Both the position numbers and the translations under genes were made by a program. A stretch of DNA of 64,000 nt from Puccinellia tenuiflora. Its lineage: Eukaryota > Streptophyta > Magnoliopsida > Poales > Poaceae. The DNA is taken from contig QRDG01001386.1 in assembly GCA_012064385.1 (NCBI GenBank), forward strand, positions 140,248 to 204,247, written 5' to 3'. The notes under the pieces are model-generated. The model had not been told where the DNA came from. It searched no databases and was given only the letters and a program-made list of their open reading frames with translations. Positions 32,413-44,250 of the stretch are shown in pieces. Within the stretch, counting starts at the first letter, position 1; each line of letters begins with the position of its first letter.

Positions 32413-33973
32413 ACGGAGACTTGAGGTCGAGGACTCCCCCACACCCCCGCGCCGCCCCTCCTCTGGCGACACGGGGGAAACCCTAGCCACCGGCCCGCTA
32501 GCTCCCCCCACCTCTCCTTCCCGCGCCCCAGGGAAGGCGGCGGCGGGGCGCTCTCTTCCCCTGCCTCGCGGGCGCGTACGCGCAGGGCCCTGCTCGGATG
32601 GAGACGCGTGCCCAGCTGCGGGAGGCTGCCGGCGACGGTGCCTAGGAGGCGGAGGTGCCATGGAGGTGGTCGGCGGAGTGCTGGGGAAGCAGCCCGGCGT
32701 GCTGCGAAGCGACGCCCTCTTGGATCGACGGCCGTCCCGTCGGCCGATGCGCGCGCGTGCCGCGGCGCCCTACTGGATCGACGGCCGTCCCGTCGGCCGA
32801 TGCGCGCGCGTGCCGCGGCGTCCTATTGGATCGACGGCCGTCCCGTCTCCGGCGGTGACGGTGGCCGCGCTCCATTCCTTCTACCCCACCCCCTCCCGAC
32901 CGCATACGGATGCGCCATCGTCCTCGCGCCTGGTGGCTGCAATGGACGTTGGAGGCTCTATGCGGCGGGGCAATTTTGCCATCATCGATGGCAAGTTTGT
33001 GGTGCTCATCTTCTTCCCCGATGCAGTGGCACGACGGCCTCGGGTGTGTGCAGGCGCTGCTTGCTCATGTCCGTGCGAGGAAGGTGGAAGCAAGGCTGCG
33101 CCTTGGCGCGCCATGGGTGCTTGTCTGCCGCGGAGGCTTCGGCCGACACATGCGGATGGTTGAGGGCTGCAGCGCAATGATGGCTGCGCCTTCCCCACCA
33201 CGATGTTAGACTACGATGGCAGGGGGCTGCCGCAGCAGCGGTGTGTAAGGCAAGGATGGCGAGCCCATTCCGGAGGGTTTGAAGGGAGGTGGGTCGCAAT
33301 ACGGACGAAAGTCTTGCCCGTCTTCGGTCGGTGCCGGCGGCGATGGCGCCTGTGGGCACCATTCCCCTCCTTGGAGGCATCGCCGAGGTATGTCGGCACC
33401 TCCCTCGCCCTCTCTCGGTTGGGTTGAGGTCTCCGGGTGAAAGCCTAGATTCGGTGAATCAGCGTGATGGCGACGTCCTCGGCGTCGTTCCTTCGTTGGA
33501 AGCATCGCGTTTGGAGACACGGCATGAGGTCCTTTGCTGCTTTCCTCCGGTGCTCGCTGCTGTTCAAGGTTGATGTTTTAGAGGCGCAATGCACGTCGTC
33601 GCTTGTGAGTCCGAAGAGGTGCCTCTCTCGGGACCAACCAAGCCCCGCCATCCACTTGCCACCTCATAGGCATTTCAAGAGTGGATGGTGCGTCGGCAAG
33701 AGAAGTTCAGTTGGAGATGTCTATCTTCGGAGGTGACTAGCGCCGGTCGAGACGCGGCGATGTTACTCGGTCTAGGACAGGCTCCCTAGTTGTAGTTTTG
33801 ATGTCGGTGGTGGCTCCTCGGGCTAGCCGAGTGTGGAGTGCGTACTACGCTTGTTTTTCACAGCGAGATGTAGTCGTTTTATTCCACTGGGTTGTGTTGT
33901 ATGGGTGGTGTCTGCTCGTTCTTAAGCGTGTAAAAATATTCTTTTCTATCAATGAATCAACGCGAAAAATGAT
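32413..33973 (+). mobile_element. Probable retroposed non-LTR-like sequence
   Basis: The block is GC-rich at its 5' part and becomes T-rich towards a 3' end CTATCAATGAATCAACGCGAAAAA. That resembles a transcript end with a short A tail. Imperfect direct repeats flank it: ATAAATCCATGG (32401-32412) and ATATATCCATGG (33974-33985), 11 of 12 matching. Plus-strand frames are all broken and no reverse transcriptase is present. It could be the truncated 3' part of a LINE, a non-autonomous retroposon or a processed transcript copy. It lies in the gap where exons 3-7 of the first P4-ATPase would be expected. Confidence 0.5.
32715..32847. repeat. 53-bp tandem repeat, 2.5 copies
   Basis: Units beginning about 32715, 32768 and 32821 share TGGATCGACGGCCGTCCCGT. 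The first two then share CGGCCGATGCGCGCGCG; the third breaks off after the first half. The repeat is very CpG-rich. Confidence 0.95.
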
Positions 33974-33985
33974 ATATATCCATGG

Positions 33986-36900
33986 TTCAGTTCAATCAAA
34001 CTTCGAGGCCGTATAGGATGGTGACCAATTCACTTAGGCTCGATGGAGTGTGCAGACGGCCGGTCTCGGATCCAGAATATCAAGTGGGATTTAATTTCTT
34101 TTCGTCTCTGGAAAAATATGCGACGGATTTGACAGGTCTCGCATTAGGCCAACTTGAACAATTAATTCCGATTGGAAAAGGGAATACGAATGTGAATACG
34201 AAATTGTTCAAACCCGGCCCGTCTAGAAGCGGATACCTGGACCTGCGCAGAGACTAATCATAAGCCATCGATGTCCACGTGTCAGGTCATGGAAGCTACA
34301 GTAGGAACGTTGAGAAACATCCATTTGGTCACCATTCTGGCTAACATGCGGGCCCAACGAACGAAAACACGAGGATTGGACTTTCCCAATTGCTTGCACG
34401 ATTATTCCACAGCCTCCTCTGGAAAGTCAAAATTAAGAAGAAGGATGGGCATTATTTTTCCATTGTGATAAGAACGTTAACCAATTTCCCCGACGAAAGC
34501 ACCACTGCAGTTAGAATTATTACTACAGAAGAAAAATATTCAGAAGGTCCCTGGCGAAAGCATTAACGCGAACTGGTCATGCCGCTAATCAATCCTGAAC
34601 AGGTCAACCCCTCCTGGCTGGGCCCCACGGGTCAGTGAGGAGACGCTAGGCAGTGGGGACCGGGTGTGACGGTAAACAAAAACTCGCTGTCAGATCATTA
34701 TTTTGGCTCGTGCAGTACGGCAACCAGCAGCAGCAGCCCGCTCTCCCGTGCCGCACACGCTACGTGGGCCCGTGCCTGGCCCGAACAGGCCAGACCGGAC
34801 GGTACCTACGAGGCTTCCAAACTCCACCAGCTAGGCCCACCTGCGCGGCGTTGCGTGCACGTGGACGGCCTGTTTGCGTCGCTGGTCGCCATACGTCGCG
34901 TCCATGCGCTTTCGAGATCAAGCCGGCGTGCACGCCCCGCAAGACCGCTACGACGACTATTTCCCCTCCTTTCCTCTCGGCTGAACGGGGTTGACTCGAT
35001 CTAACCAAAGCTTGTATCAGGCCCACGCGATTCCAATGGATCCTTCTAAGATCATGTATCCTACTAGTAAATCACATGGTTTCTCTTCTAGTATATCTTC
35101 GTCCAGATCGGTCTATTTAAGACACCCAACACACGGCAAGATATTCCGTAAGCCTGCTCTTGGTCAACGCGCATGATTTTCATTGTCAACAAATCTCAGC
35201 GATCTCCACTTAATGAGAAACCTCAAGATTTCCCAAAATTAATTCAAGGTTTCTTCCTAGTCAAAGGGTTTATTTTGGGGTCAGTTTCTTTTCCTTTTCC
35301 ACGGAAAAAGAGAGAGCCCCATAAAATTGAACTGACCCAATCAAGTTCCGGCAGAAAAGGGGAGAATTTGCTAATGAAAAACAAAGAGGGAGCTTTGTCC
35401 TCTCCTGTGAACCCCTGCAAAAGAGTACTCTTCCTGTACTAGTAGTACCTTCCATGGACACATCACATCGAAGCGTAAAAAACTCGAATTTTGTAGTCAA
35501 ATCTACTGTGCGAGCGACACGGAGTGGTCACTGGCCAGCACATATATATATAGTCATCTTTCAATCCATCCATGCACTGCGACGAAGCCCTGAATTTTAG
35601 GACAATGCGTCCAGTTCGACTTCTTTTCCGGCCGGAATTCAAGTCGTGCAGATCAGTGCACGCCCATTTTCTGCCAGCAACAGTCCGTAGCATAGCTTCA
35701 TGATTTCTTTTGTACGTACTCCACTCAGCAGAGGAACTTCGTGACCTCGTCAAAACGCATATTCAAATATGATAGATGCATCGCAACGTCTGGAAATTAT
35801 ACAAGTATTTGATAATGCATTTTAAAACTTTCGGCCAATAGGAACATGCACGTAGAGCCAAGACCGGTCCAGCCTCCAGGAGTAGCATAGTTTAGTGTTG
35901 TGCTTTTGGTCCGCAGATTGGAGAGGGTGCTCCCTTCGATGGCGCATGCGCTATCGTCACGCATGGGCTTCTAGAACGACTCATCGCCAAGTTTCACACC
36001 ACATGGCCATGGGGCCTTGATGTCAACTCTAACATATTGCGCCCGTCGGAGGGTTGAACGGCGGCTTATTATTGAAGATTTATGGCCTCCCTGCTCTGCT
36101 CCAGCGATTTCCTGTCAAGATTCTCCCCCGGCCGCCTAAAATATGCTGTGTCTTACTTGTAATTTATTTATACAACCACTTGTTGATTTAACGTACGCCA
36201 TTGCACACGTTGACTTGATTGGAAATTAATCGCGAGAAAGAAAGAAAGAAAGCAGCAGTCTTGGCGTAGCGAAAAGTCATCGAGCCAGAGATGGTAGTGT
36301 TTCGTGATTGCCGTGCAAGTAATGCGGAAGCCTTTTCAGATTTTGGTTCATAGATAAACTGGGCTTAGTATAATGGATACAAATCAAATCAGCCCCCAAA
36401 TCACTTGCGCCTACAGTAAGCTTATACTAGAAACCTGAAGCCAGGACATTGAAAAAAAAGTGCCATACGCATCTTGTTATAGTGTAACACCAACAAATTT
36501 CTGCTTGAAATGCGACCTATACTTGGAGAGCAAAAAAGAGAACTTCGAAACTAGTCGCATCAATCTGACACGATGCACAAGTATAATTTAGTATTTTTTG
36601 TTTCTCTACTAACTGTAGGATCGAATTTGAAGCCGAAATTTCTGGAGTGTTCAAACGCCCGTGAGTATGGTTTTCTGTAATTTTTTTTCGATTTTCTAAC
36701 AATTTGTAACTATGGTTTTGGTGACATGATCCTATAATTTCACCTAAAAAATAGATCCTATACAAGTCTACCCCGTGTCACTTACCTGCAGTGCTCCTGG
36801 TTTGACTGTTTTTAATTCTGGGGCACACCCTCCTTGACCAAAGAAGTGACGAGTGAGGAAGCATCGACTCGTCTGCGATCTCCATTTGGCGTGTTTCTGG

Positions 36901-37819
36901 AAGCTTCACGATCTCCGCCACAATGCAAAGCCGGCACCGGAAAGTACTAACCCGACGAAACTGAGAGAAGGTTGTTCAGCGAGTCGCCCTCACCGTCTCT
37001 CCACTCCGTTTCTATCCAGTTCTACACCAGCTACCGTTCCGGGGGTCTACGGAGCATGACAGCTTTGTTTCTGTACTAATTAATTAGAGTACATTAATTT
37101 AGCCGCCGAAAATTAACAGCCCAATTGGCGTTATTCCCGTGTCTTCTGCGTAGGAGGAGTGGAGCATTATCATGTCCTCCCAATCCAATTTCCAATTTCC
37201 TTGATGACTTCACTAACAACAAATATTTTCCTGCAAATTATATACTTGATAGATTTTTTTTTGGGTCTAGAATCGATTACCTGTTAGACTTGAGCGTTGA
37301 GACATGAGAGGAGCGCAGAAGAAAGAAGGAAACACACAGGCAACAGAACCCAAACCCAACGCCTACAAGTCTCTCTCTTCTCTCATCCAAAAACGGTGCC
37401 TTTGTCCTCACCAACTCCCCTCTGCCAGATTTTAAGCGCCATGACCAAACAGTTTCAATTCTTCTGCAAGATTGCGTATCTTTTCTCTCTTCGCATCGTC
37501 GTCTCCTTCTCCCCCCTGAAATAAAAATTCCGCCGCAGCAGCACGCCCAACTTCAATGCAACACTCGCCATAGTTACTCCCGGACATCCACATCAACTCA
37601 ACCACCCCACCCTTCCTTCTTCGTCGCCAATTCCTCTGCTCCGTTGTGCTCCTCCCCTGTTTCTTGAACCCACCGGTGCTCGCCGTGTCCGCCAGTCCGC
37701 TGGTCAAAATCTGACCTTGACACGCGCGGGGGGATTGCCATGGCCGCCAGCATCGGCGGGGATTTGAGATCCTTCGTCTGACCCGGCGGGTCCGGCCGGT
37801 CAGCGCGAGGGCGCACGCC
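33986..37819. other. Intergenic DNA between the two P4-ATPase genes
   Basis: No coding region with a recognisable domain was found on either strand. Small features are a (GAAA)n tract near 36234-36252, a TA repeat at about 35540-35553 and a short inverted pair TTGGGGTCAGTT / AACTGACCCAA around 35275-35342. The last 500 bp before 37820 are pyrimidine-rich and probably hold the promoter and leader of the downstream gene. AATTATATACTTG near 37227-37239 is a weak TATA candidate. Confidence 0.5.
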
Positions 37820-40800
37820 ATGGCCGAGGACCATGGATCGGCGCGGAACATGTCGGCCATGTCCATGTCGCACAAGGAGCTGGGCGACGAGGACGCGCGG
37901 GTGGTGCGCGTGGGCGACGCGGCGCGCACCAACGAGCGCCTCGAGTTCGCCGGGAACGCCGTGCGCACGGCCAAGTACTCGCCGCTCACGTTCCTGCCCC
38001 GCAACCTGTTCGAGCAGTTCCACCGCCTCGCCTACGTCTACTTCCTCGTCATCGCCGTGCTCAACCAGCTCCCCCAGCTCGCCGTCTTCGGCCGCGGCGC
38101 CTCCGTCATGCCCCTCGCCTTCGTCCTCACCGTCACCGCCGTCAAGGACGCGTACGAGGACTGGCGCCGCCATCGGTCTGACCGCGCCGAGAATAACCGC
38201 CTCGCCGCCGTCCTGTCCCCTGGCGCGGGCGCGGGCACCCAATTCGATTTCGCCCCCACCCAGTGGAAGCATGTCCGCGTCGGCGACGTCGTGCGGGTCA
38301 CGGCCGACGAGGCGCCCCCGGCGGACATGGTCCTCCTCGCAACGAGCGACACCACCGGCGTCGCCTACGTGCAGACGCTCAACCTTGACGGCGAGTCAAA
38401 CCTCAAGACTCGCTACGCCAAGCAAGAAACCCTCACCACGCCGGTCGAGCATCTCGCCGGCGCCATCATCCGGTGCGAGCGCCCGAACCGTAATATCTAC
38501 GGCTTCCAGGCCAACCTGGAGCTCCCGGGGGAGAGCCGCCGGATACCGCTCGGCCCGTCCAACATCGTGCTCCGTGGCTGCGACCTCAAGAACACGTCCT
38601 GGGCGGTCGGCGTGGTCGTGTACGCGGGGCGCGAGACCAAGGCGATGCTCAACAACGCCGGCACGCCGACCAAGCGCAGCCGCCTCGAGACGAACATGAA
38701 CCGCGAGACGCTCTTCCTCTCCGGTATCCTCATCGTGCTCTGCTCGCTCGTGGCCGCGCTCTCCGGTGTGTGGCTGCGCACCCACCAGACCGAGCTCGAG
38801 GTCGCGCAGTTCTTCCACAAGAAAGACTACCTCAAGACCGACAAGGATGACAACAACAACTACAACTACTACGGCATCGCGGCGCAGATCGTGTTCAATT
38901 TCCTCATGGCGGTGATCGTGTTCCAGATCATGATACCCATCTCGCTCTACATCTCCATGGAGCTCGTCAGGCTCGGGCAGGCCTACTTCATGATCCGGGA
39001 CGCGAAGCTGTACGACGAGTCCTCCGACTCAAGGTTCCAGTGTAGGGCTCTCAACATCAACGAGGACCTGGGCCAGGTCAAGTGCATCTTCTCCGATAAG
39101 ACCGGCACGCTGACGCAGAACAAGATGGAGTTCCGGTGTGCAAGCATCGACGGTGTCGATTACAGTGACATTACGCGGCAGCAACCTGTCGGTAGGGACT
39201 GGTTTCTCTCTTATCCCCGGTGAATTCTTTCGATCAGGAGAGACTACTCTGGGCCGGGAATTGATAGCTTTTGATTGATTCATAGCAGAGGGTGAACCGG
39301 CCTGGGTGCCAAAGGTGCCGGTGAACGTCGACAGAGAGGTGGTGGGGCTGGTCAGAAACGGGGGTGACACCGAGCAAGGGAGGAACGCAAGAGATCTCTT
39401 CCTTGCTCTGGCAACGTGCAACACCATTGTTCCCTTGATCCTTGACGGCCCAGACCCGAAGAAGAAGGTGATCGACTACCAAGGCGAGTCGCCGGACGAG
39501 CAGGCATTGGTTTCTGCCGCCGCGGCTTATGGCTTTGTGCTTGTGGAGCGAACCTCCGGGCACATTGTGATTGACGTCCTTGGTCAAACGCAGAGGTATA
39601 TACATCATGGATCATAGATTTGCATTGAGGATAAGGACAAATGGACGTTTGGATTTTCACTTTCATGGTAGTAGTACAGTTTGCCGTCAGATTGTGACTT
39701 TTAGTGGAATTTTGTTGGTTTGTGGCTGTTGCTTGCGTCCTCTTTTGTAGGCCTGCACCGCATGGCATTCAGTCTGTTTGTGGTAGTGATGCAACCGCAT
39801 AACTTCAGGGATTGCTTCACTTAGAACTAACATTGGTTGATGATTGCAACTGATTGAGCTGAATACCTACTGTTTTTGTTAGATGTAGGCTAGCGTTTGT
39901 TTGTGCAATACTTACTTCAGTATTTTGTGCACATGGCGATAACTATTGACTTTCACAAATCATTTGCTCATTCAATCGCCTTTGAACTTCGCTTGCAGGT
40001 TTGATGTTCTTGGTCTTCACGAGTTTGACAGCGACCGTAAGAGGATGTCTGTTATAATTGGCTGCCCTGACAAGACTGTCAAGCTGTTTGTAAAAGGTGC
40101 AGACAGTTCCATGTTTGGAATCATCGACAAAACACTGAATCCAGACGTTGTTCAGGCAACTGAGAAGCATCTTCATTCATATTCGTCGGTAGGCCTGCGA
40201 ACACTTGTCATTGGCGTGCGGGAACTTAGTCAGGCAGAGTTTCAGGAGTGGCAAATGGCTTATGAGAAGGCTAGCACTGCGTTACTCGGAAGAGGGAACC
40301 TACTGCGTAGCGTGGCTGCCAACATTGAAAGAAATATGCGCCTGCTGGGAGCCTCTGGTATTGAAGATAAGCTGCAGGAAGGAGTACCTGAAGCAATTGA
40401 AAAACTGAGGCAAGCAGGGATTAAGGTCTGGGTACTGACAGGTGACAAGCAAGAAACAGCAATCTCCATCGGCTATTCCTGCAAACTATTGACAAGGGAG
40501 ATGACACAGATTGTAATCAATAGTAACTCAAGAGATTCATGCCGAAAGAGTCTCGATGATGCAATCTCCATGGTTAGCAAACTTAGGTCATTATCAACAG
40601 ACTCTCAATCTAGAGTGCCCCTTGCTTTGATCATCGACGGTAACAGCCTCGTCTACATTTTTGACACGGACAGAGAGGAGAAGGTATGCACTCACACTAG
40701 CATTTGTACATCTGATGACTTTGCTATGAATAACTCATGACATAACAATTTTTTTGCAGCTTTTCGAAATTGCCATAGCTTGTGATGTTGTCCTCTGTTG

Positions 40801-42048
40801 TCGAGTGGCTCCTCTACAGAAGGCTGGCATTGTTGATCTGATAAAGAAGCGAACAAGTGACATGACTCTAGCTATTGGAGATGGTATACATTTTTTTTTT
40901 GCACTCCCGGTCTTACCTTGTTATTACTGGAATTTTATTAATATGGAAATAATATTATCCTTTTCAGGTGCAAATGATGTATCCATGATTCAAATGGCCG
41001 ATGTTGGCATTGGTATCAGTGGACAAGAGGGAAGGCAAGCTGTTATGGCCTCAGATTTTGCCATGGGGCAGTTCAGATTCTTGGTCCCACTGTTATTAGT
41101 TCATGGCCACTGGAACTACCAGAGAATGGGCTACATGATCCTGTACAACTTTTACAGAAATGCTACTTTTGTCTTTGTGCTTTTCTGGTAAGTGTATACC
41201 CTTCATTATCAAGTTTGTTCCAGTCTGCGTTAAGAGTAAAACATAAACCACTTAACCGTTGCAGGTATGTACTATACACTGGTTTTACCCTGACAACAGC
41301 GATAACTGAGTGGAGCAGTGTGTTGTACTCAGTGATCTATACCGCTGTCCCGACCATCGTTGTCGCCATTCTCGATAAGGATCTGAGTCGGAGGACATTG
41401 CTGAAATATCCCCAACTCTATGGTGCGGGTCAGCGCGAGGAGAATTACAACCTAAGACTGTTTATTTTCATCATGATGGACTCCGTTTGGCAGAGCCTCG
41501 CAGTTTTCTTCATCCCTTACCTCGCATACAGAAACAGCGCAATCGACGGCGCCGGCCTGGGAGACCTGTGGACACTGTCTGTTGTCATTCTTGTCAACAT
41601 TCACCTTGCAATGGATGTCATCAGATGGACCTGGGTCACGCATGCAGCAATATGGGGCAGTATTGTGGCCACATGGATTTGTGTTATCGTCATAGACTCT
41701 ATACCAACCTTGCCCGGTTTCTGGTAAATATTCAACCTTACTGTTTGCTTGCTTAGCTATTGGAAACAAATCCTACATATTTCCTTAAATTAAAGGTAAA
41801 ATCCTACATGGTTGCTGATTCTGTAATTGAATGACAGGGCGATCTACGAGGTGATGGGAACTGGATTGTTTTGGGCATTGCTGCTTGCAGTGATTGTGGT
41901 TGGAATGATCCCTCATTTTGCTGTGAAAGCTATCAGGGAGCATTTCATGCCCAATGATATTCAGATTGCAAGAGAAATGGAGAAGTCGCAAGATTCTCAT
42001 GATGTCAATCATCCAGAAGTTCAGATGAGTGCTGTCGCTCGAGCGTAG
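37820..42048 (+). CDS. ALA1: Phospholipid-transporting P4-ATPase, ALA1-like, complete
   Basis: Seven exons with GT-AG borders give 1125 codons: 37820-39191, 39289-39595, 39999-40683, 40760-40883, 40968-41187, 41265-41723 and 41838-42048. The length fits plant ALA flippases (about 1100-1200). Visible are NERLEFAGNAVRTAKY and FLPRNLFEQFHRLAYVYF before TM1-2, actuator motif NLDGESNLK (~190), TM4 IPISLYISMELVR (Pro ~373), phosphorylation motif FSDKTGTLTQNKMEF (Asp ~426), YQGESPDEQALV, FVKGADSSMFG, VLTGDKQETAISIG, and the hinge AIGDGANDVSMIQMADVGIG across exons 4-5. The six C-terminal membrane segments lie in exons 5-7. The hydrophilic tail ends SAVARA. It acts with a CDC50/ALIS subunit in plasma or endomembranes. 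The wording around NERLEFAGN and QLAVFGRGAS points to ALA1 rather than the ALA3-12 groups. All catalytic residues are present. Confidence 0.93.
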
Positions 42049-42970
42049 GGGTAGGAGATCTCTGTTCATTCGGCTAGGCTAGACTTACACCTTTCACTTT
42101 TTTAAGAAATTACACCTTTTCTTTGGTTCTTTTTGTTGTGTGTATATAAATCAATTCTTTCGGCAGTGAGCATATGCTTCTTGTTGCTTGTTGCCTGTCA
42201 ACTATCCAAAGGATAGATTTCTTGTAGCCATGCTGTGTACATTTTTTTGTTAATTTGAGAAGAAACCGTACAGTAGTTAACTGTACATATTCAGGAACTG
42301 TGTTCTAGTTTGAAGATTCTGACACCGATCATACCGATTCCAAACAAGAGCTAACCTACAAGCATTACGTTTGTTGATGCACAAATGCACATCTGGATTT
42401 CTGGAACCACCATACGGTTTTTGCCATGTTATCAGGTTTCTATTCTAATGAGAGAGGAACCGGGAAAATACAAATTCAGAAATCAAACAAACTGTAGTGC
42501 CACGTTATCATTGGTTCAAGGCTCTATTTGATCCAATTAAATTTAGAAACTGATCCTGTTGGGGCCGGAACCGGAACTAAACCAGCGCATACACGCTATG
42601 ATGGTTAGTAGCATGACAACAAGACTTAGAAACAGATCCAAGTGTCCATGAAACAGGGGAATCTAAGGCACCCAGCAAGGCCACCTGCATCAGCCAAATT
42701 ACCCAAAAGTCCGAATTGATGGAAATAGTTAGTTAATATATTCATATGACAACACCACCTCACGTCTAGGTTATTTTAGTTCTTAGCGTGGGTTCATTGT
42801 AGGTGGCAGAATTTTAATATTGCATGAGCAGTGTCTTGAATTTGAAACAAATACAAGTATCCATGAAACAGGGGAACCTAAGCCACTTGGGTTCAAGTCT
42901 CCTGGAGTAATGACAAGTACATCATGGTTTAACAACATATCAGGTTGACCGAAGGTCACTTTTATAGACA
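42049..42970. other. 3' untranslated and downstream DNA of the P4-ATPase gene
   Basis: T-rich sequence with several AATAAA-like and TGTA strings to about 42300 is likely 3' UTR; no firm polyadenylation site can be set. Two partial direct repeats, ATCCA(A)GTGTCCATGAAACAGG (about 42635-42656) and AAGTATCCATGAAACAGGGG (about 42854-42873), point to an internal duplication. No gene is seen. Confidence 0.5.
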
Positions 42971-42999
42971 CTAACACAATGCCCGTGCGTTGCAACGGG
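42971..42999 (-). mobile_element. Possible Helitron 3' terminus (hairpin plus TTAG)
   Basis: On the minus strand, the GC hairpin CCCGTTGCAACGCACGGG is followed after seven bases by TTAG and then T. Grass Helitrons end with such a hairpin, a short spacer and CTRR, inserted between A and T. Here the C of CTRR is T. A 5' TC end was not located, so the element length is unknown. Confidence 0.4.
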
Positions 43000-43045
43000 T
43001 CTAAATAAAAAAAAGACTCACAAACATGGAAAACAATTTTATATA

Positions 43046-43140
43046 CTCCCTCAGATCCATAAAAAGTGTCGTCCACTTAGTACAAAGTTTGTACTAACTT
43101 AGTACAAAATAAGCGACACTTTTTATGGATCGGAGAGAGT
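43046..43140. mobile_element. Stowaway-type (Tc1/Mariner) MITE, about 95 bp
   Basis: It begins CTCCCTCAGATCCATAAAAA after TA (43044-43045) and ends with the inverted counterpart TTTTTATGGATCGGAGAGAG, followed by TTA. The whole unit folds into one hairpin with a CACTTAGTACAAA / TTAGTACAAA loop. Size, CTCCCTC termini and TA target fit Stowaway. One end base has drifted. Confidence 0.9.
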
Positions 43141-44019
43141 TATTTATATCATTAAAACATCATAGGTTATATCATATTTTTTTGTATACCCTTAGAAATA
43201 GAAAAGGTACAAGTAGTCTGCCACCTGAATTTCCTCTAACGATCTTGATCCCCTTGATACTTACTGTTCTTGAGCAGGGTTTGACTGTAGATGTCGGCAC
43301 CACAGACATTTACTCGATGCACCAAACTCAACTGGCGCATTTGAGAAATATCTATTGTGCGCCGATTAGCTGAATACCAAAACGCAGACACCGTCTTGAT
43401 GCAAGGAGCAATTCTGGCGTACATGAATAACCGTCGCTGAACAACATTCAAGATAGTACCGGATGAAGACTAAACGATGCAGACACTTGGTTGATGCAAG
43501 AAGGTTACATACGGCATGCTTGAAGACTCAAGACGTAGATTCTATCTCAAAAATCAGAGCTGATCGAGGGCACATGAAGACTTGAAACTGACGAGGTTGA
43601 AGAATGTTGTGTTCTTGTTATAACATTGAGTATCATATGTAAAACCATACTATCAAAAGGGATTTGATTTTTTAAGGATAAAAGTGAAACTTTTTTCGTA
43701 CTCATTCATTCTCACATTCCTAAAACAGGTTTTTTTTTTGTAAATTTCTTAAAGAAATCATTATCTTTATCTAGCTTAAGACCCCACTCTGAACAGATGG
43801 TTAAAGAAGGTTACGGACAAACAAAACCCGTGTTGGGTCTAGCGCCTTATGTTGTAGAAACTAATTCTGATTAGTTATATGTTCATGGCCATTAATGAAG
43901 CTCTAGATGTATGTTGTCTTCTTACAACATCATCAAGTTGAAGAAACTAGAACCAATCTGCTTGGATGGCTTGAGACACTCCATTGAACAAAGTATATGT
44001 CGAAACCTAGTAAACCTAG
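43141..44019. other. Intergenic, no gene seen
   Basis: This is AT-rich sequence. Open frames of 70-80 codons near 43125-43450 show no domain. Short direct repeats around AACGCAGACACCGTCTTGATGCAAG (43380) and ATGCAGACACTTGGTTGATGCAAG (43476) suggest an old local duplication. Confidence 0.5.
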
Positions 44020-44057
44020 CACTAGTAGAAAAAGGCTTATAGGTGATGTGGTTACCT

Positions 44058-44250
44058 CTGGCGCACTAGCCTCCGGTGCGCCACTAGTAATTTACCCGTG
44101 GCGCACCAGGGCACATGCGTCACGGGTATGGATTTACTAGTGGCGCATCTTTATCTACGTGCGTCACTAGTAAATGTGGTTTGACTTGGTTCGTCCAGGT
44201 ACCGAATACTGGTGGCGCACCTATTTGTGATCCGTCACGAGTATTGTCGT
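44058..44250. repeat. Left subterminal repeat array of the CACTA element
   Basis: Units GGCGCACTAG, GTGCGCCACTAGTAA, GTGGCGCACC, GTGGCGCATC and GTGCGTCACTAGTAA recur at about 25-50 bp spacing. The matching array lies at 45830-45980. Confidence 0.85.

Noticed and set aside
35270..35345. Inverted pair TTGGGGTCAGTT / AACTGACCCAA as a possible MITE
   Set aside because: Too short, no TSD, and the flanks do not pair.
37833..38699. 288-codon plus-strand frame in exon 1 of the complete P4-ATPase
   Set aside because: Ser/Arg/Thr-rich shadow frame; the P4-ATPase frame carries all conserved motifs.
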